Positions 18,277 through 28,419 of a stretch of DNA of 64,000 nucleotides are shown in pieces. Where the stretch lies: NCBI GenBank assembly GCA_050300015.1, contig JBNKWZ010000021.1, positions 434,001 to 498,000 on the forward strand. Reading direction: 5' to 3'. Every line of letters starts with the position of its first letter. Within the stretch, counting starts at the first letter, position 1. The position numbers and the translations under genes were made by a program. The notes beneath the pieces are model-generated. The model had not been told where the DNA came from and did not search any database. It worked only from the letters and a program-made list of their open reading frames with translations. Source of the DNA: CAYZQH01 sp050300015. GTDB taxonomy: Bacteria > Pseudomonadota > Gammaproteobacteria > Pseudomonadales > Cellvibrionaceae.

Positions 18277-18492
18277 ATGTCGTCTCGAGAGATTGGTACG
18301 GTTAAGTGGTTTAACAACGCGCGTGGGTATGGTTTTATCACCCGGAGTGAAGAGCAAAGCGACGATATATTTGTTCATTTTCGCAATATCAGAGGCGATG
18401 GGTACCGCACTTTAAACGAGGGGCAGCAAGTGGAATTTGAGTTGCAGAAGGGAGAAAAAGGCTTACAAGCGGAAGACGTGGCCTGCGTGTAG
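18277..18492 (+). CDS. cold-shock domain protein (CspA family)
   Basis: 71-residue single cold-shock domain, an RNA/ssDNA chaperone. The RNA-binding motifs are present as RGYGFI (RNP1) and DIFVHF (RNP2), after the usual GTVKWFNNARG start. The chosen ATG has AGGGGG four bases upstream (18267-18272); an upstream in-frame ATG at 18229 would add 16 residues without family support. It stands alone. Confidence 0.93.
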   Translation: MSSREIGTVKWFNNARGYGFITRSEEQSDDIFVHFRNIRGDGYRTLNEGQQVEFELQKGEKGLQAEDVACV

Positions 18493-18620
18493 TTCATAAG
18501 CTTCAGAGTGGGCGTGGTGCTATTGAGTCTGCATGCGCCCATTGGCTGCTTGGGACCGCGAAACGGATTGGCGAGTTGATCCTTCTATCGTCATCATTCT
18601 ATTATCAGCGCCCTAATCGC

Positions 18621-18658
18621 TACCTTACTTAGATAGGGTCGGTGCCCTATAATAGGTA
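18621..18658 (+). other. imperfect hairpin after the cold-shock gene
   Basis: Nested arms TACCT/AGGTA (outer) and ATAGGG/CCCTAT (inner, 18633-18650) can fold into one stem, but no U-run follows. It may be a weak terminator or a repeat element between the convergent cold-shock and csiV genes. Confidence 0.3.
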
Positions 18659-18696
18659 GGCGCCGCAAGCGAGGCGCTTAGTGCGCTCCCTAGTGG

Positions 18697-19824
18697 TTAA
18701 ATCTTTTCTGGATTTTCCTCAACGGGTGATACCAGCACCAATATCCCCAGTCTTGGGTGATCGATATAGTGAAGCTCTTTGCTTCTCATCTTTCTGGATT
18801 GCTTTAAAGTCATTATTTGCTGCGTCAGATACGGGGCGGGCGTTTGGCCCTCGCGCTGCTCCTCGCCCAACGTTAGCGGTGTTTCCAGTTGTGAATCCTG
18901 TGCAATGGCTGCCTGAAAGGGGTTTGCTGGTTCTGAGCTGAGCGCAGATCTGGTGTGCTCATTTGCGACGACCGTAGAGGCAATGTTGTCCAGTGCGATG
19001 GATTTCAGTAGTCGTTCTTCAAGGCTCGGGGGGGTGGGTAACGAAGGCCAGTGGTCAGATGTCTGGCCGTGGTTGGGCACAAACTGGGATAACCAAAGGT
19101 GTGATTCGAGATGAATATAGCGCTTGATATGGAGCGTTAAGTAGCCTTCCAGCTCATAGTGATCACCAAATTGATTACCGCCTTTGATGACCAATGCCGG
19201 TGCCTTGTCCAAGGCTTCTAGTGGCTGTTGCCACGTTTGGTGAAACAGTAATCGCAATTCGTGCGCACGATTCACTGCTTTGGCTTGTTGCGTCAGTTGC
19301 TTGTACTCGCTGGGTAAAAATTCGTACACAGGTACCTGTGTTGGCTCGCTATCCGCTTCCATCGAAGCGGCTTCCTGGTTCTCGGGGGTGTTGTTTGTGG
19401 TAGGTGGTGTTTGTGCGTCCAGTTGTGCATTGGTTTGCAAATCAGGCGTCGTATCTGTTGTGTCTGTATCCACAGTGCCATTCATCTGGCGGTCTATGCT
19501 GTCGATAAATCCGTCAGAGAGTAACCACTGATTTTCAGCGCTGCGCTGCCTTTCGGCTTCCTCTTTCTTTCGCTGCTCCTCAACCGGGTCAATCAATTGG
19601 CGCCAATGGTTTGGATAACGCAGTTCCAGTTGTTTTGTCCAGGCTTCCGGGTCATTCTCGACCGATTTTGCAAGTCTTTCAAAAATGATCACCTCAATGT
19701 CGTAGCGCTGCGGAGTTTCGAGTTCAGCAAAGGTTGGGCTTGCCATCAAGCTCGCCAACAGTATAAGGGTGCGCCTTAGGGCTTTGCTTCGGTTGCTCGT
19801 TGAGTGGCGTACAAATGGTGTCAT
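18697..19824 (-). CDS. csiV: CsiV-family periplasmic protein
   Basis: 375 residues with a signal peptide ending near SPTFA (about residue 33). The mature N terminus YDIEVIIFER is characteristic of the CsiV family (cell shape integrity, peptidoglycan-associated), and a C-terminal segment with HLESHLWLSQF and HPRLGILVLVSPV agrees. The centre is low complexity (Gln/Thr/Asp/Asn-rich). The gene follows mfd on the same strand after 29 bases, an arrangement I recall from Pseudomonas and relatives. Known family members bind peptidoglycan and help keep envelope shape; the precise role here is inferred. Confidence 0.85.
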   Translation of the reverse strand: MTPFVRHSTSNRSKALRRTLILLASLMASPTFAELETPQRYDIEVIIFERLAKSVENDPEAWTKQLELRYPNHWRQLIDPVEEQRKKEEAERQRSAENQWLLSDGFIDSIDRQMNGTVDTDTTDTTPDLQTNAQLDAQTPPTTNNTPENQEAASMEADSEPTQVPVYEFLPSEYKQLTQQAKAVNRAHELRLLFHQTWQQPLEALDKAPALVIKGGNQFGDHYELEGYLTLHIKRYIHLESHLWLSQFVPNHGQTSDHWPSLPTPPSLEERLLKSIALDNIASTVVANEHTRSALSSEPANPFQAAIAQDSQLETPLTLGEEQREGQTPAPYLTQQIMTLKQSRKMRSKELHYIDHPRLGILVLVSPVEENPEKI

Positions 19825-19853
19825 AAGTGGCAGGCTTTTAGTTTGGGCTGAAT

Positions 19854-22800
19854 TTAGGCTGCAGATAAGGCGTTCAACAAATTATGGGTGACCTTGATGC
19901 GCGTATCTGGTGTCGCCATTTCTGATAAATATTTTAGCAAAGTCGCCCCTTCTAGGCGGTAGGTTTGAGGTTGAGATTGTACCAGGGTAACAATTTTTAG
20001 CGGGTCCACGGGGGTCTTTTCGGCAAATTCTATTCGGCCATAGTTTTGATTGGCCTCAATTTTGGCAATCCCGAGGCGGGTGGCCAGCATTTTCAATCGT
20101 GTAATGCGCATAAGATTCTTGGTGGCTTCAGGCAGTAAGCCAAATCGGTCGATCATCTCGACTTGCAAGTCTTCAAGATCCGCATCGCTTGCGACATTCG
20201 CCAAGCGTTTATACAGTATCAACCTGGCATGCACATCAGGCAAATAGGTATCTGGGATTAACGCAGGGATGCGCAAATTGATTTCTACATCGGGCGTCGG
20301 GTTTTCGTTAATGTCCCAAACCTGGCCACTTTGAATGGCTTTTACGGCGCGATCGAGCATCTCCATGTAGAGTGAAAAACCGATGGCTTGAATCTGACCG
20401 CTTTGCTCCTCACCCAATAGCTCGCCTGCGCCTCGAATTTCTAAGTCGTGGGAGGCCAACATAAACCCAGCACCCAAATCCTGCGCCTCTTCGATGGCCT
20501 GCAGCCTTTTTTGAGCGTCGGTAGTCATGGATTTAGCGTTTGCGGTGAGGAGGTAAGCATAGGCTTGATGGTGCGACCGCCCAACACGTCCGCGCAACTG
20601 GTGGAGCTGGGCCAAACCGAATTTGTCGGCGCGCTCAATGATGATGGTATTGGCGCTCGGCACGTCAATACCGGTTTCAATAATGGTAGAGCACACCAAC
20701 AGATTAAAGCGCTTATGGTAAAAGTCACTCATAACGGCTTCCAGTTCGCGCTCTCGCATCTGGCCGTGTCCCACTTGAACGCGGGCTTCTGGGATCATTT
20801 CGGCAAGGTCACGCGCGGTTTTTTCTATGGATTTGACCTCGTTATGAAGGTAGTACACTTGCCCGCCGCGGGCGATTTCGCGCATAACTGCTTCCTTCAC
20901 CGTGGGGGCATCAAATTCTCTTACAAAGGTTTTCACCGACAGGCGTTTTGCCGGCGGGGTGGCGATGATGGAGAGGTCGCGGATGGCATGCATGGCCATA
21001 TTTAACGTGCGCGGAATAGGTGTGGCCGTCATGGTAAGAATGTCCACCTCCGCGCGAAGCGCCTTCAGAGCCTCTTTTTGTCGAACCCCAAAGCGGTGTT
21101 CTTCGTCAATGATCATTAAGCCCAGATTGGGAAATTTTAAGTCGCCTTGTATCAATCGGTGGGTACCAATCAATATATCTACTTTACCTTCTGCGAGGCG
21201 CTTTTGAATGCTCGTGACCTCCTTGGTGGATCGGAACCGGGAAATAGCTTCAATATTGACGGGCCAATTGGCAAAACGATCCTTGAAGTTTTCTAAGTGC
21301 TGTTGGGCTAATAGCGTAGTGGGAACCAATACCACCACTTGTTTTGCATTCTGTACGGCAATAAAGGCTGCGCGCATGGCCACTTCGGTTTTGCCGAAAC
21401 CCACATCGCCGCACACCAATCGGTCCATCGGTCGAGCACTTAGCATATCCAGCCGCACGGCTTCAATGGCTTCGTGCTGGTCTGGCGTTTCTTCAAAAGG
21501 AAAGCCTGCCGCAAAGATATCGTATTCAGTTTTTGGGTGTTGGTAACTAAAGCCCTCTTTGGCTTGGCGTTTGGCGTAAATGTCTAGTAGTTCTGCGGCC
21601 ACATCACGCACTTGCTCTGCGGCTTTGCGTTTGGCTTTTTGCCATTGTTCTGAGCCCAGCCGGTGTAACGGCGCGGTTTGTTCTCCAGAGCCCGAATAGC
21701 GGCTAATCAAATGCAAGTTGGCCACCGGCACATACAGCTTGGCCTCTGCGGCATATTCCAACACTAAAAACTCTTCGGTTTGGCCACTGACATCCAATGT
21801 TTGGAGCCCGCGATAGCGGCCGACGCCGTGGTCTAAGTGGACGACAGGGGCGTCTATTTTCAATTCTGTGAGATTTTTGACGATGTTATCTTGTTCATCG
21901 CGGTTAACGCGCCGCCGCCGCGCTTGACGCACCTGAGTGCCGTACAGCTGTGATTCCGCTATGAGAGAGACACCGCTTTTAAGGCAAACCACACCGTGGT
22001 CGATGGCTGCGGTGGTAATGGCTATCGCTTCTGAGCCTTGAATAAACTCGGCAATGTTGGGGACGGGGTGGGGGGCAATGCCACAGCTTGCGAGCTGTTC
22101 GAGCAATGTTTCTCTGCGGCCGGAGGACTCTGCACAAAACAAAAGGCGCTCAGACGTTTCCAGGACATAAGCCTCGATTTTACTCAAGGGTTGTGCAGAT
22201 TTTGCGTCGATGTCCAGTTTCGGTGGTGGTGCGCAAGCAAAGTTGTGGTGATGGCCTTTCTCTTCAAGTGGAGTGTGGTGCAGGGTGATTCTGGCCAAGG
22301 GCTTAAGCGCGGTAAAAACATCATGGCTTGAATAAAATAAGGCTTTGGGTGTTAAGATGGGGCGTCTTACATCACCATGTCGACTGTCATAACGATCACT
22401 GGCATCACGCCAAAACTTTTCAATGGCGTGTTCAAGGCCACCCGTGACGCAAACGGTAGTGTTCTTGGGCAGGTAATCCAGCAGGCTCGCTGTACGTTCG
22501 AAAAATAACGGTAAGTAATATTCAACACCTGCGGGGGTTAACCCCGAAGTGACGTCCTCATAAATGGGGCTTGTTCTTGGGTCGCTATCAAAGTGTTCAA
22601 ACCACTGCGCCTTGAATAGACTAATGGTTTTGCTGTCGGTGGGGCACTCCTTTGCTGGCAATAACTCAATACGCGTGACCTGTTCTATTGTACGCTGTGT
22701 TTCTGTATCGAAGGAACGGAGGGTTTCCACTTCATTGTCGAACAGTTCCACGCGAAAGGCCTGTTGACTGCCCATGGGAAATACATCGAGGATGCCGCCG

Positions 22801-23351
22801 CGAATGGCATACTCACCGTGTTGGAATACCGTGTCCACATGCTGATAGCCTGCATGGGTAAGTCCTTCGGTAAAATCGGCGGTATTGAGGGTTTCTCCCA
22901 CCGCCAATACTAGGCTATTTCGCTGAACATAATCTTTGGGGCATAGGCGTTGCGCAAGCGTGGCAGCACTGACAACAATGGTGCAGGGCTGGCCACTTGC
23001 TAAGTGGTAGAGCGTACGCATGCGTTCGGAAATGATATCTTGGTGCGGCGAGAAGGTGTCGTAGGGCAGTGTTTCCCAATCTGCGAAGTGCAGTACAGGT
23101 GGGGCTTTGGGTTCGTCTGCACTAAACAGTTTGAGCTCGGTCTCAAGCCGCCCGGCCTCTGTGTTATTGTCGACAATGACCAGCGTGGTCTTGCCCAAGG
23201 CTTTTGCGCCCGCTGCGATGGCGGCACCCATGGCACCTTGGGGTAAGTTGCCCCAGTGTATTTTGTCGCCGATGCCCTTCGGCAGCGGAGGACAGAAAAC
23301 GGATTCGTCAAACGGGGCGGTTTCAGGGGGTGTCATTTGCGCTCTGGTCAT
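19854..23351 (-). CDS. mfd: transcription-repair coupling factor
   Basis: 1165-residue DNA translocase that removes RNA polymerase stalled at lesions and recruits UvrA. The N-terminal UvrB-like region includes LPYDTFSPHQDIISER; an RNA polymerase interaction domain lies in the middle (VHLDHGVGRYRGL); the helicase motor has Walker A GDVGFGKTEVA, the DEEH box in IIDEEHRFG, the TATPIPRTL motif and the QLRGRVGR motif VI. Length is typical (E. coli 1148). It heads a two-gene leftward unit with csiV. Confidence 0.97.
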   Translation of the reverse strand: MTRAQMTPPETAPFDESVFCPPLPKGIGDKIHWGNLPQGAMGAAIAAGAKALGKTTLVIVDNNTEAGRLETELKLFSADEPKAPPVLHFADWETLPYDTFSPHQDIISERMRTLYHLASGQPCTIVVSAATLAQRLCPKDYVQRNSLVLAVGETLNTADFTEGLTHAGYQHVDTVFQHGEYAIRGGILDVFPMGSQQAFRVELFDNEVETLRSFDTETQRTIEQVTRIELLPAKECPTDSKTISLFKAQWFEHFDSDPRTSPIYEDVTSGLTPAGVEYYLPLFFERTASLLDYLPKNTTVCVTGGLEHAIEKFWRDASDRYDSRHGDVRRPILTPKALFYSSHDVFTALKPLARITLHHTPLEEKGHHHNFACAPPPKLDIDAKSAQPLSKIEAYVLETSERLLFCAESSGRRETLLEQLASCGIAPHPVPNIAEFIQGSEAIAITTAAIDHGVVCLKSGVSLIAESQLYGTQVRQARRRRVNRDEQDNIVKNLTELKIDAPVVHLDHGVGRYRGLQTLDVSGQTEEFLVLEYAAEAKLYVPVANLHLISRYSGSGEQTAPLHRLGSEQWQKAKRKAAEQVRDVAAELLDIYAKRQAKEGFSYQHPKTEYDIFAAGFPFEETPDQHEAIEAVRLDMLSARPMDRLVCGDVGFGKTEVAMRAAFIAVQNAKQVVVLVPTTLLAQQHLENFKDRFANWPVNIEAISRFRSTKEVTSIQKRLAEGKVDILIGTHRLIQGDLKFPNLGLMIIDEEHRFGVRQKEALKALRAEVDILTMTATPIPRTLNMAMHAIRDLSIIATPPAKRLSVKTFVREFDAPTVKEAVMREIARGGQVYYLHNEVKSIEKTARDLAEMIPEARVQVGHGQMRERELEAVMSDFYHKRFNLLVCSTIIETGIDVPSANTIIIERADKFGLAQLHQLRGRVGRSHHQAYAYLLTANAKSMTTDAQKRLQAIEEAQDLGAGFMLASHDLEIRGAGELLGEEQSGQIQAIGFSLYMEMLDRAVKAIQSGQVWDINENPTPDVEINLRIPALIPDTYLPDVHARLILYKRLANVASDADLEDLQVEMIDRFGLLPEATKNLMRITRLKMLATRLGIAKIEANQNYGRIEFAEKTPVDPLKIVTLVQSQPQTYRLEGATLLKYLSEMATPDTRIKVTHNLLNALSAA

Positions 23352-23814
23352 TTCTACTGCTGATTTGGGAGGCTATTTTAGCAGGGTGCTGCTGGCAATT
23401 GCGCATAAAGCCAGTAAACCGTGGCGAAAACTGAGCCCGTTGACAGGGATTCGTGGTGGATCAACCCGGTACTGGTAATAAAGTCGCATGTGCCTCTGGA
23501 GTTATGGGGCTGCGGTCACTATAATGTCGCCGTTTTTTGGGCGAGTAATTTCAGCTCGATTGTGGCTTGAGCCAGTTGTAGGTTTTTTGCCGCCAATGCG
23601 CAATCTGCGAGCTAGACTGGAAGTGCAAGTGGCGTCTTTCCAGTTTCCATCCGTTCATAATTGACTACACGCAGGGATTTACCAGAGCTCGGACCTTTGG
23701 TTTTGTCGTGTTAAGAGACTGTACATCAAAATTTCGGTTAATCCTCCACTCGGGACAAGGGCAGAGGGTGCGCCAAAACGCTTTTTTAACTACTGAGTAT
23801 TAGGTAAAAGAAGT
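23352..23814. other. 463-base divergent spacer between mfd and nqrA
   Basis: No gene or clear hairpin found. It must carry the leftward mfd promoter and the rightward nqr operon promoter. An AGGTAAAAG-type ribosome binding site sits just before nqrA. Confidence 0.4.
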
Positions 23815-25155
23815 ATGATTAAAATCCGCAAAGGGTTGGATTTGCCCATTACAGGCAAACCCATACAGTCCATTGAGGACGGCCCCCATATTCGCTCGGT
23901 GGCATTAGTAGGCTTTGACTATCACGGAATGAAGCCGACAATGTCCGTCAAAGAGGGCGATAAGGTCAAGCTTGGCCAGGAGCTGTTCACTGACAAAAAA
24001 TCTCCAGGTGTCATCTACACCTCACCTGCCAGCGGCACGATAGCGGCGATTCATCGCGGCGCACAGCGCGTGTTTCAGTCTGTGGTGATCGATGTGGAAG
24101 GTGATGACGCTGTTACCTTTAAACAATACGCAGCCAGTGAATTGGGCAGCTTGTCTCGCGAGCAGGCGCAAGAGAATTTAGTGGCCTCGGGATTATGGAC
24201 GGCCTTTAGAACGCGGCCCTACAGCAAGGTGCCCGCAGTGGGCTCTTCCCCAAATTCCATCTTTGTGACAGCCATGGATACCAATCCTTTGGCGGCGGAT
24301 CCTGCCAAAGTCATTGATCTGGAGGCTTCGTCCTTTGAGCAGGGACTGACACTGTTAACCCGGTTAACAAATGGCAAGGTGTATGTGTGCCATGCCGAGG
24401 GCTCAAGTATACCCACGGGCTCACAAGCCGCTGTCAGTGCGCAAGCGTTTGCAGGCGTTCACCCAGCGGGGAATGCCGGTACCCATATCCATCATTTGGA
24501 TCCCGTTAGTGCGAATAAAACCGTTTGGACCATTGGTTATCAAGACGTGATCGCCGTAGGCAAACTGTTTGTGTCAGGTCGTTTGTCTACCGAGCGTGTG
24601 GTGTCGTTGGCCGGCCCACAGGTGGCTTCTCCTCGGTTAGTACGCACTCGATTGGGCGCGAATCTTGAAGAGCTCACCGCAGGTCAATTGAAAAGCGGCG
24701 AGAGCCGTTTAATTTCCGGGTCTGTTTTTGGGGGCCGTTCAGGTGGGGCCGCTGTGCGATTTCTCGGGCGTTACCACACGCAAGTGAGTGTGCTGGCTGA
24801 GGGGCGAGAACGGGAGTTTCTACATTATCTGCGTCCGGGTTTTAATCACTTTTCAGTATTGCCCATTTATGTGTCTAGCTTCTTAAACAAACAGTTTGAT
24901 TTCAGTACATCTACAAATGGCAGTGAGCGTGCCATGGTGCCCGTGGGGGCCTATGAGAAAGTGATGCCCTTGGATGTACTGCCCACGCACCTGTTGCGTT
25001 CGCTTATTGTAGGTGATACCGACACAGCTCAAAAATTGGGTTGTTTGGAATTAGACGAGGAAGATTTGGCACTGTGTACTTTTGTATGCCCTGGCAAATA
25101 TGAATATGGCCCAATTTTGCGTGAGAACCTCACGCGTATTGAGATAGAGGGGTAG
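23815..25155 (+). CDS. nqrA: Na+-translocating NADH:quinone reductase subunit A
   Basis: 446-residue peripheral subunit of Na+-NQR, which oxidises NADH, reduces ubiquinone and pumps Na+ out. The start MIKIRKGLDLPITGKP is diagnostic of NqrA, as are the barrel-sandwich region near residues 40-80 and the FVCPGKYEYGPILRENLTRIE ending. First gene of the nqrABCDEF-apbE-nqrM run; nqrB begins four bases after its stop. Confidence 0.98.
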   Translation: MIKIRKGLDLPITGKPIQSIEDGPHIRSVALVGFDYHGMKPTMSVKEGDKVKLGQELFTDKKSPGVIYTSPASGTIAAIHRGAQRVFQSVVIDVEGDDAVTFKQYAASELGSLSREQAQENLVASGLWTAFRTRPYSKVPAVGSSPNSIFVTAMDTNPLAADPAKVIDLEASSFEQGLTLLTRLTNGKVYVCHAEGSSIPTGSQAAVSAQAFAGVHPAGNAGTHIHHLDPVSANKTVWTIGYQDVIAVGKLFVSGRLSTERVVSLAGPQVASPRLVRTRLGANLEELTAGQLKSGESRLISGSVFGGRSGGAAVRFLGRYHTQVSVLAEGREREFLHYLRPGFNHFSVLPIYVSSFLNKQFDFSTSTNGSERAMVPVGAYEKVMPLDVLPTHLLRSLIVGDTDTAQKLGCLELDEEDLALCTFVCPGKYEYGPILRENLTRIEIEG

Positions 25156-25159
25156 GGCA

Positions 25160-26359
25160 ATGGCTTTACGCAAGTTATTAGACAGCATTGAACCCCACTT
25201 TCACAAAGGGGGCAAATACGAAAAGTGGTATGCCTTGTACGAAGCGGCAGATACCATTTTTTATAAACCGGCCGATGTTACCAAAACATCGTCTCACGTA
25301 CGCGACAACATTGACCTAAAACGCATCATGATCACCGTTTGGTTATGTGCGTTTCCGGCAATGTTTTATGGTATGTACAACTTGGGTTTCCAAGCGAACA
25401 GTGTGTTAGCGGAGATGGGGACAACCTCTATAGAAGGTTGGCGCGGTGCGCTTATCGGATTGTTGGCGGGATACGACCCCAGTAGTATTTGGGATAATTT
25501 AATTTACGGCGCAGCCTATTTTGTTCCAATTTACGTGGTTGTGTTTGTGGCCGGTGGCTTTTGGGAAGTCCTGTTTGCCATGAAGCGTGGCCACGAAGTG
25601 AACGAAGGGTTCTTTGTGACCTCCATTTTATTTGCGCTCACGTGTCCGCCTTCTTTGCCCCTGTGGCAGGCAGCGCTCGGCATTAGTTTTGGCGTGGTCA
25701 TCGGCAAAGAGGTCTTCGGTGGTACGGGTAAAAACTTCTTAAACCCGGCACTCGCCGGTCGAGCGTTTTTATTTTTTGCGTACCCCGCTTCCATGTCGGG
25801 TGACGCAGTGTGGACTGCCGTGGATGGGTACTCTGGGGCCACGGCACTGTCAGTGGCCGCCAACGGTGGTCTAGAAGCTTTGAACGCTCAAATGACTTGG
25901 TTGGATGCTTTTTTTGGCAACATGGCAGGTTCCGTTGGTGAAACTTCCACCTTCGCTATTTTGTTGGGTGGGGCTGTTCTGTTAGTCATGGGCATTGCCT
26001 CATTTCGCATTGTCGCCGGTGTGTTCATTGGTATGACGCTCACGGCCTTTTTGCTCAACATAGTGGGCAGTGATACCAACCCCTTAATGTCATTGCCTTT
26101 TTATTGGCACTTTGTACTGGGTGGCTTCGCCTTCGGTATGATTTTTATGGCCACGGATCCGGTATCGGCCTCCATGACCAATGCCGGTAAGTGGTGGTTT
26201 GGAGGGTTAATCGGGTTTATGGTGGTGATGATTCGTGTGGTCAACCCTGCATTCCCAGAAGGCATGATGTTGGCTATTTTGTTTGCCAACTTGTTTGCCC
26301 CGTTAATCGACCATTTCGTGGTGCAGTCAAATATCAAGCGGAGGTTGGCACGTGGCTAA
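25160..26359 (+). CDS. nqrB: Na+-translocating NADH:quinone reductase subunit B
   Basis: 399-residue polytopic membrane subunit. It carries the covalent-FMN site SGAT at residues 225-228 (Thr228 the attachment residue), and many hydrophobic helices. It also participates in riboflavin binding and the Na+ pathway in characterised homologues. The stop overlaps the nqrC start by eight bases, indicating translational coupling. Confidence 0.98.
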   Translation: MALRKLLDSIEPHFHKGGKYEKWYALYEAADTIFYKPADVTKTSSHVRDNIDLKRIMITVWLCAFPAMFYGMYNLGFQANSVLAEMGTTSIEGWRGALIGLLAGYDPSSIWDNLIYGAAYFVPIYVVVFVAGGFWEVLFAMKRGHEVNEGFFVTSILFALTCPPSLPLWQAALGISFGVVIGKEVFGGTGKNFLNPALAGRAFLFFAYPASMSGDAVWTAVDGYSGATALSVAANGGLEALNAQMTWLDAFFGNMAGSVGETSTFAILLGGAVLLVMGIASFRIVAGVFIGMTLTAFLLNIVGSDTNPLMSLPFYWHFVLGGFAFGMIFMATDPVSASMTNAGKWWFGGLIGFMVVMIRVVNPAFPEGMMLAILFANLFAPLIDHFVVQSNIKRRLARG

Positions 26360-27125
26360 TAAAGACTCTACTCAATTTACCTTGCTGGTGGCGTTTGCCC
26401 TCTGCATTGTTTGTTCGGTGATTGTTTCTGCGGCGTCTGTTGCATTAAAGCCTATGCAAGAGGCGAATAAAGCCAAGGACTTTAAACGCAATATTTTGCT
26501 GGCCGCTGGCATGTATGAGCAGGGCACTAGCATAGAAGAGCAGTTTAAAAATGTTGAAACCCGAATCGTGGATTTGTCTACAGGCAAATATTCGAATGCG
26601 GTAGACCCTGCGGTATACGATCAGCGCAAAGCCGCGGACAATCCCGAAATGTCCAAGGCCATTCCGCCCAGTGAGGACCCCGCCAAAATCAAGCGCATGG
26701 AGCAATATGCAGAAGTTTACATAGCGGACAATGGCAAAGGTGGTAAAACGCTGATTTTGCCCGTACGTGGTTACGGTTTGTGGTCAACGCTCTATGGCTT
26801 TTTGGCGATCGAATCTGACTGGAATACCATTGTGGGCTTAGGCTTTTATGAGCATGGCGAAACTCCAGGTTTGGGTGGCGAAGTGGATAACCCTCGCTGG
26901 AAAAATCTTTGGACAGGAAAAGAAATTTTTAACGATCAAGGGGATGTGGCCATCCAAGTCATTAAAGGCAGTGTAGGCGACAGCACGGCAAATGCTGTGC
27001 ACAAGGTCGATGGTCTATCGGGCGCCACGCTCACCAGTCGTGGTGTAAGCACTTTGGTGCAATATTGGTTAAGCAATAAAGGCTATGGCCGTTTCATTGA
27101 AAACTTGAAAAGCGGGGAGGCGTAA
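26352..27125 (+). CDS. nqrC: Na+-translocating NADH:quinone reductase subunit C
   Basis: 257 residues with one N-terminal membrane helix (about 8-32) and a periplasmic FMN-binding domain. The flavinylation motif SGATLTS lies at residues 223-229 with Thr226 as the predicted FMN attachment site, modified by the ApbE encoded downstream. Starts at GTG inside the nqrB end, with GGAGG about eight bases upstream. Confidence 0.97.
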   Translation: MANKDSTQFTLLVAFALCIVCSVIVSAASVALKPMQEANKAKDFKRNILLAAGMYEQGTSIEEQFKNVETRIVDLSTGKYSNAVDPAVYDQRKAADNPEMSKAIPPSEDPAKIKRMEQYAEVYIADNGKGGKTLILPVRGYGLWSTLYGFLAIESDWNTIVGLGFYEHGETPGLGGEVDNPRWKNLWTGKEIFNDQGDVAIQVIKGSVGDSTANAVHKVDGLSGATLTSRGVSTLVQYWLSNKGYGRFIENLKSGEA

Positions 27126-27127
27126 AC

Positions 27128-27790
27128 ATGAAGGCAAAAGAACTTCTATTTAAACCCGTACTGGACAACAACCCCATAGCATTACAAATTTTGGGCATCT
27201 GTTCGGCATTGGCGGTCACCAGTAGTTTAAAAGTGACCCTGGTGATGTGTATTGCATTGACTTTGGTGACTGGCTTTTCCAATTTATTTGTGTCGATGGT
27301 CCGCAATTATGCGCCAAGCAGCATTCGTATCATCGTTCAAATGACCATTATTGCCTCGTTGGTGATATTGGTGGATCAGGTGCTAAAAGCGGTGGCTTAT
27401 GACATCAGCAAGCAGTTGTCGGTTTTCGTGGGGCTCATTATCACTAACTGTATCGTTATGGGGCGAGCCGAAGCATTTGCCATGAAAAACCCACCGATTC
27501 CCAGCTTTTTGGATGGCATTGGGAACGGTTTGGGTTACAGCACCTTGTTGATAGTGCTGGGTGTGATACGAGAGCTATTGGGCTCGGGTAAATTGTTGGG
27601 TTTCGAAATTTTACCTTTGTCCACCGAAGGTGGTTGGTACGTTTCAAACGGGTTGTTGTTGTTGCCCCCCAGTGCCTTCTTTTTGATCGGGCTGATTATC
27701 TGGGCATTGCGATCGTATAAGCCATCGCAATTGGAAACGCCAGAATTTAAAATTGCCCCCAACTCAAAAGTCACCAAGGAGATCGCGTAG
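27128..27790 (+). CDS. nqrD: Na+-translocating NADH:quinone reductase subunit D
   Basis: 220-residue membrane protein of the NqrD/RnfE family, with six hydrophobic segments and the conserved NCIVMGRAEAFA motif containing the Cys that, with NqrE, binds the intramembrane iron centre. Two bases separate it from nqrC, and its stop overlaps the start of nqrE (TAGTG). Confidence 0.97.
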   Translation: MKAKELLFKPVLDNNPIALQILGICSALAVTSSLKVTLVMCIALTLVTGFSNLFVSMVRNYAPSSIRIIVQMTIIASLVILVDQVLKAVAYDISKQLSVFVGLIITNCIVMGRAEAFAMKNPPIPSFLDGIGNGLGYSTLLIVLGVIRELLGSGKLLGFEILPLSTEGGWYVSNGLLLLPPSAFFLIGLIIWALRSYKPSQLETPEFKIAPNSKVTKEIA

Positions 27791-28398
27791 TGGAAGCTTT
27801 AATCAGTTTGTTTGTCCGCTCCGTATTTATCGACAATATGGCGTTGGCGTTTTTCTTGGGTATGTGTACTTTTCTCGCTATTTCGAAAAAAGTAGACGCC
27901 GCTATTGGACTGGGTATTGCGGTGGTAGTGGTTTTGACCATCACCGTTCCGCTAAACCATTTGCTGTTGGCATTTCTGTTGGATGAAGGCGCATTGGCAT
28001 GGGCAGGCCTTGAAAATGTCGATCTACGCTTTTTAGGCTTGATTTCATATATTGGGGTGATCGCTGCGGTTGTCCAAATTATGGAAATGGTGCTCGACAA
28101 GTATTTTCCGGCGCTTTACAACGCTTTAGGTGTATTCCTGCCGTTAATTACCGTGAACTGCGCCATAATGGGCGCATCGCTGCTAATGGTAGAGCGCGGC
28201 TACAACCTGGCAGAGAGTGTTGTGTTCGGCGCAGGGTCCGGCGTGGGGTGGGCGTTAGCCATTACAGCACTTGCTGGTATCCGAGAAAAACTTAAATACA
28301 GTGACGTGCCTGCAGGCCTGCAAGGTTTAGGCATTACGTTTATCACCGTAGGATTAATGTCGTTGGGCTTTATGTCCTTCAGCGGCATTAACCTGTAG
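27790..28398 (+). CDS. nqrE: Na+-translocating NADH:quinone reductase subunit E
   Basis: 202-residue membrane protein homologous to NqrD/RnfA in opposite topology. The motif VNCAIMGASLLM holds the conserved Cys pairing with that of NqrD. GTG start overlaps the nqrD stop codon by one base. The opening SLFVRSVFIDNMALAFFLGMCTFLA pattern is typical of NqrE. Confidence 0.97.
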   Translation: MEALISLFVRSVFIDNMALAFFLGMCTFLAISKKVDAAIGLGIAVVVVLTITVPLNHLLLAFLLDEGALAWAGLENVDLRFLGLISYIGVIAAVVQIMEMVLDKYFPALYNALGVFLPLITVNCAIMGASLLMVERGYNLAESVVFGAGSGVGWALAITALAGIREKLKYSDVPAGLQGLGITFITVGLMSLGFMSFSGINL

Positions 28399-28419
28399 TC
28401 ACGAGGAAGGTCAAACAGT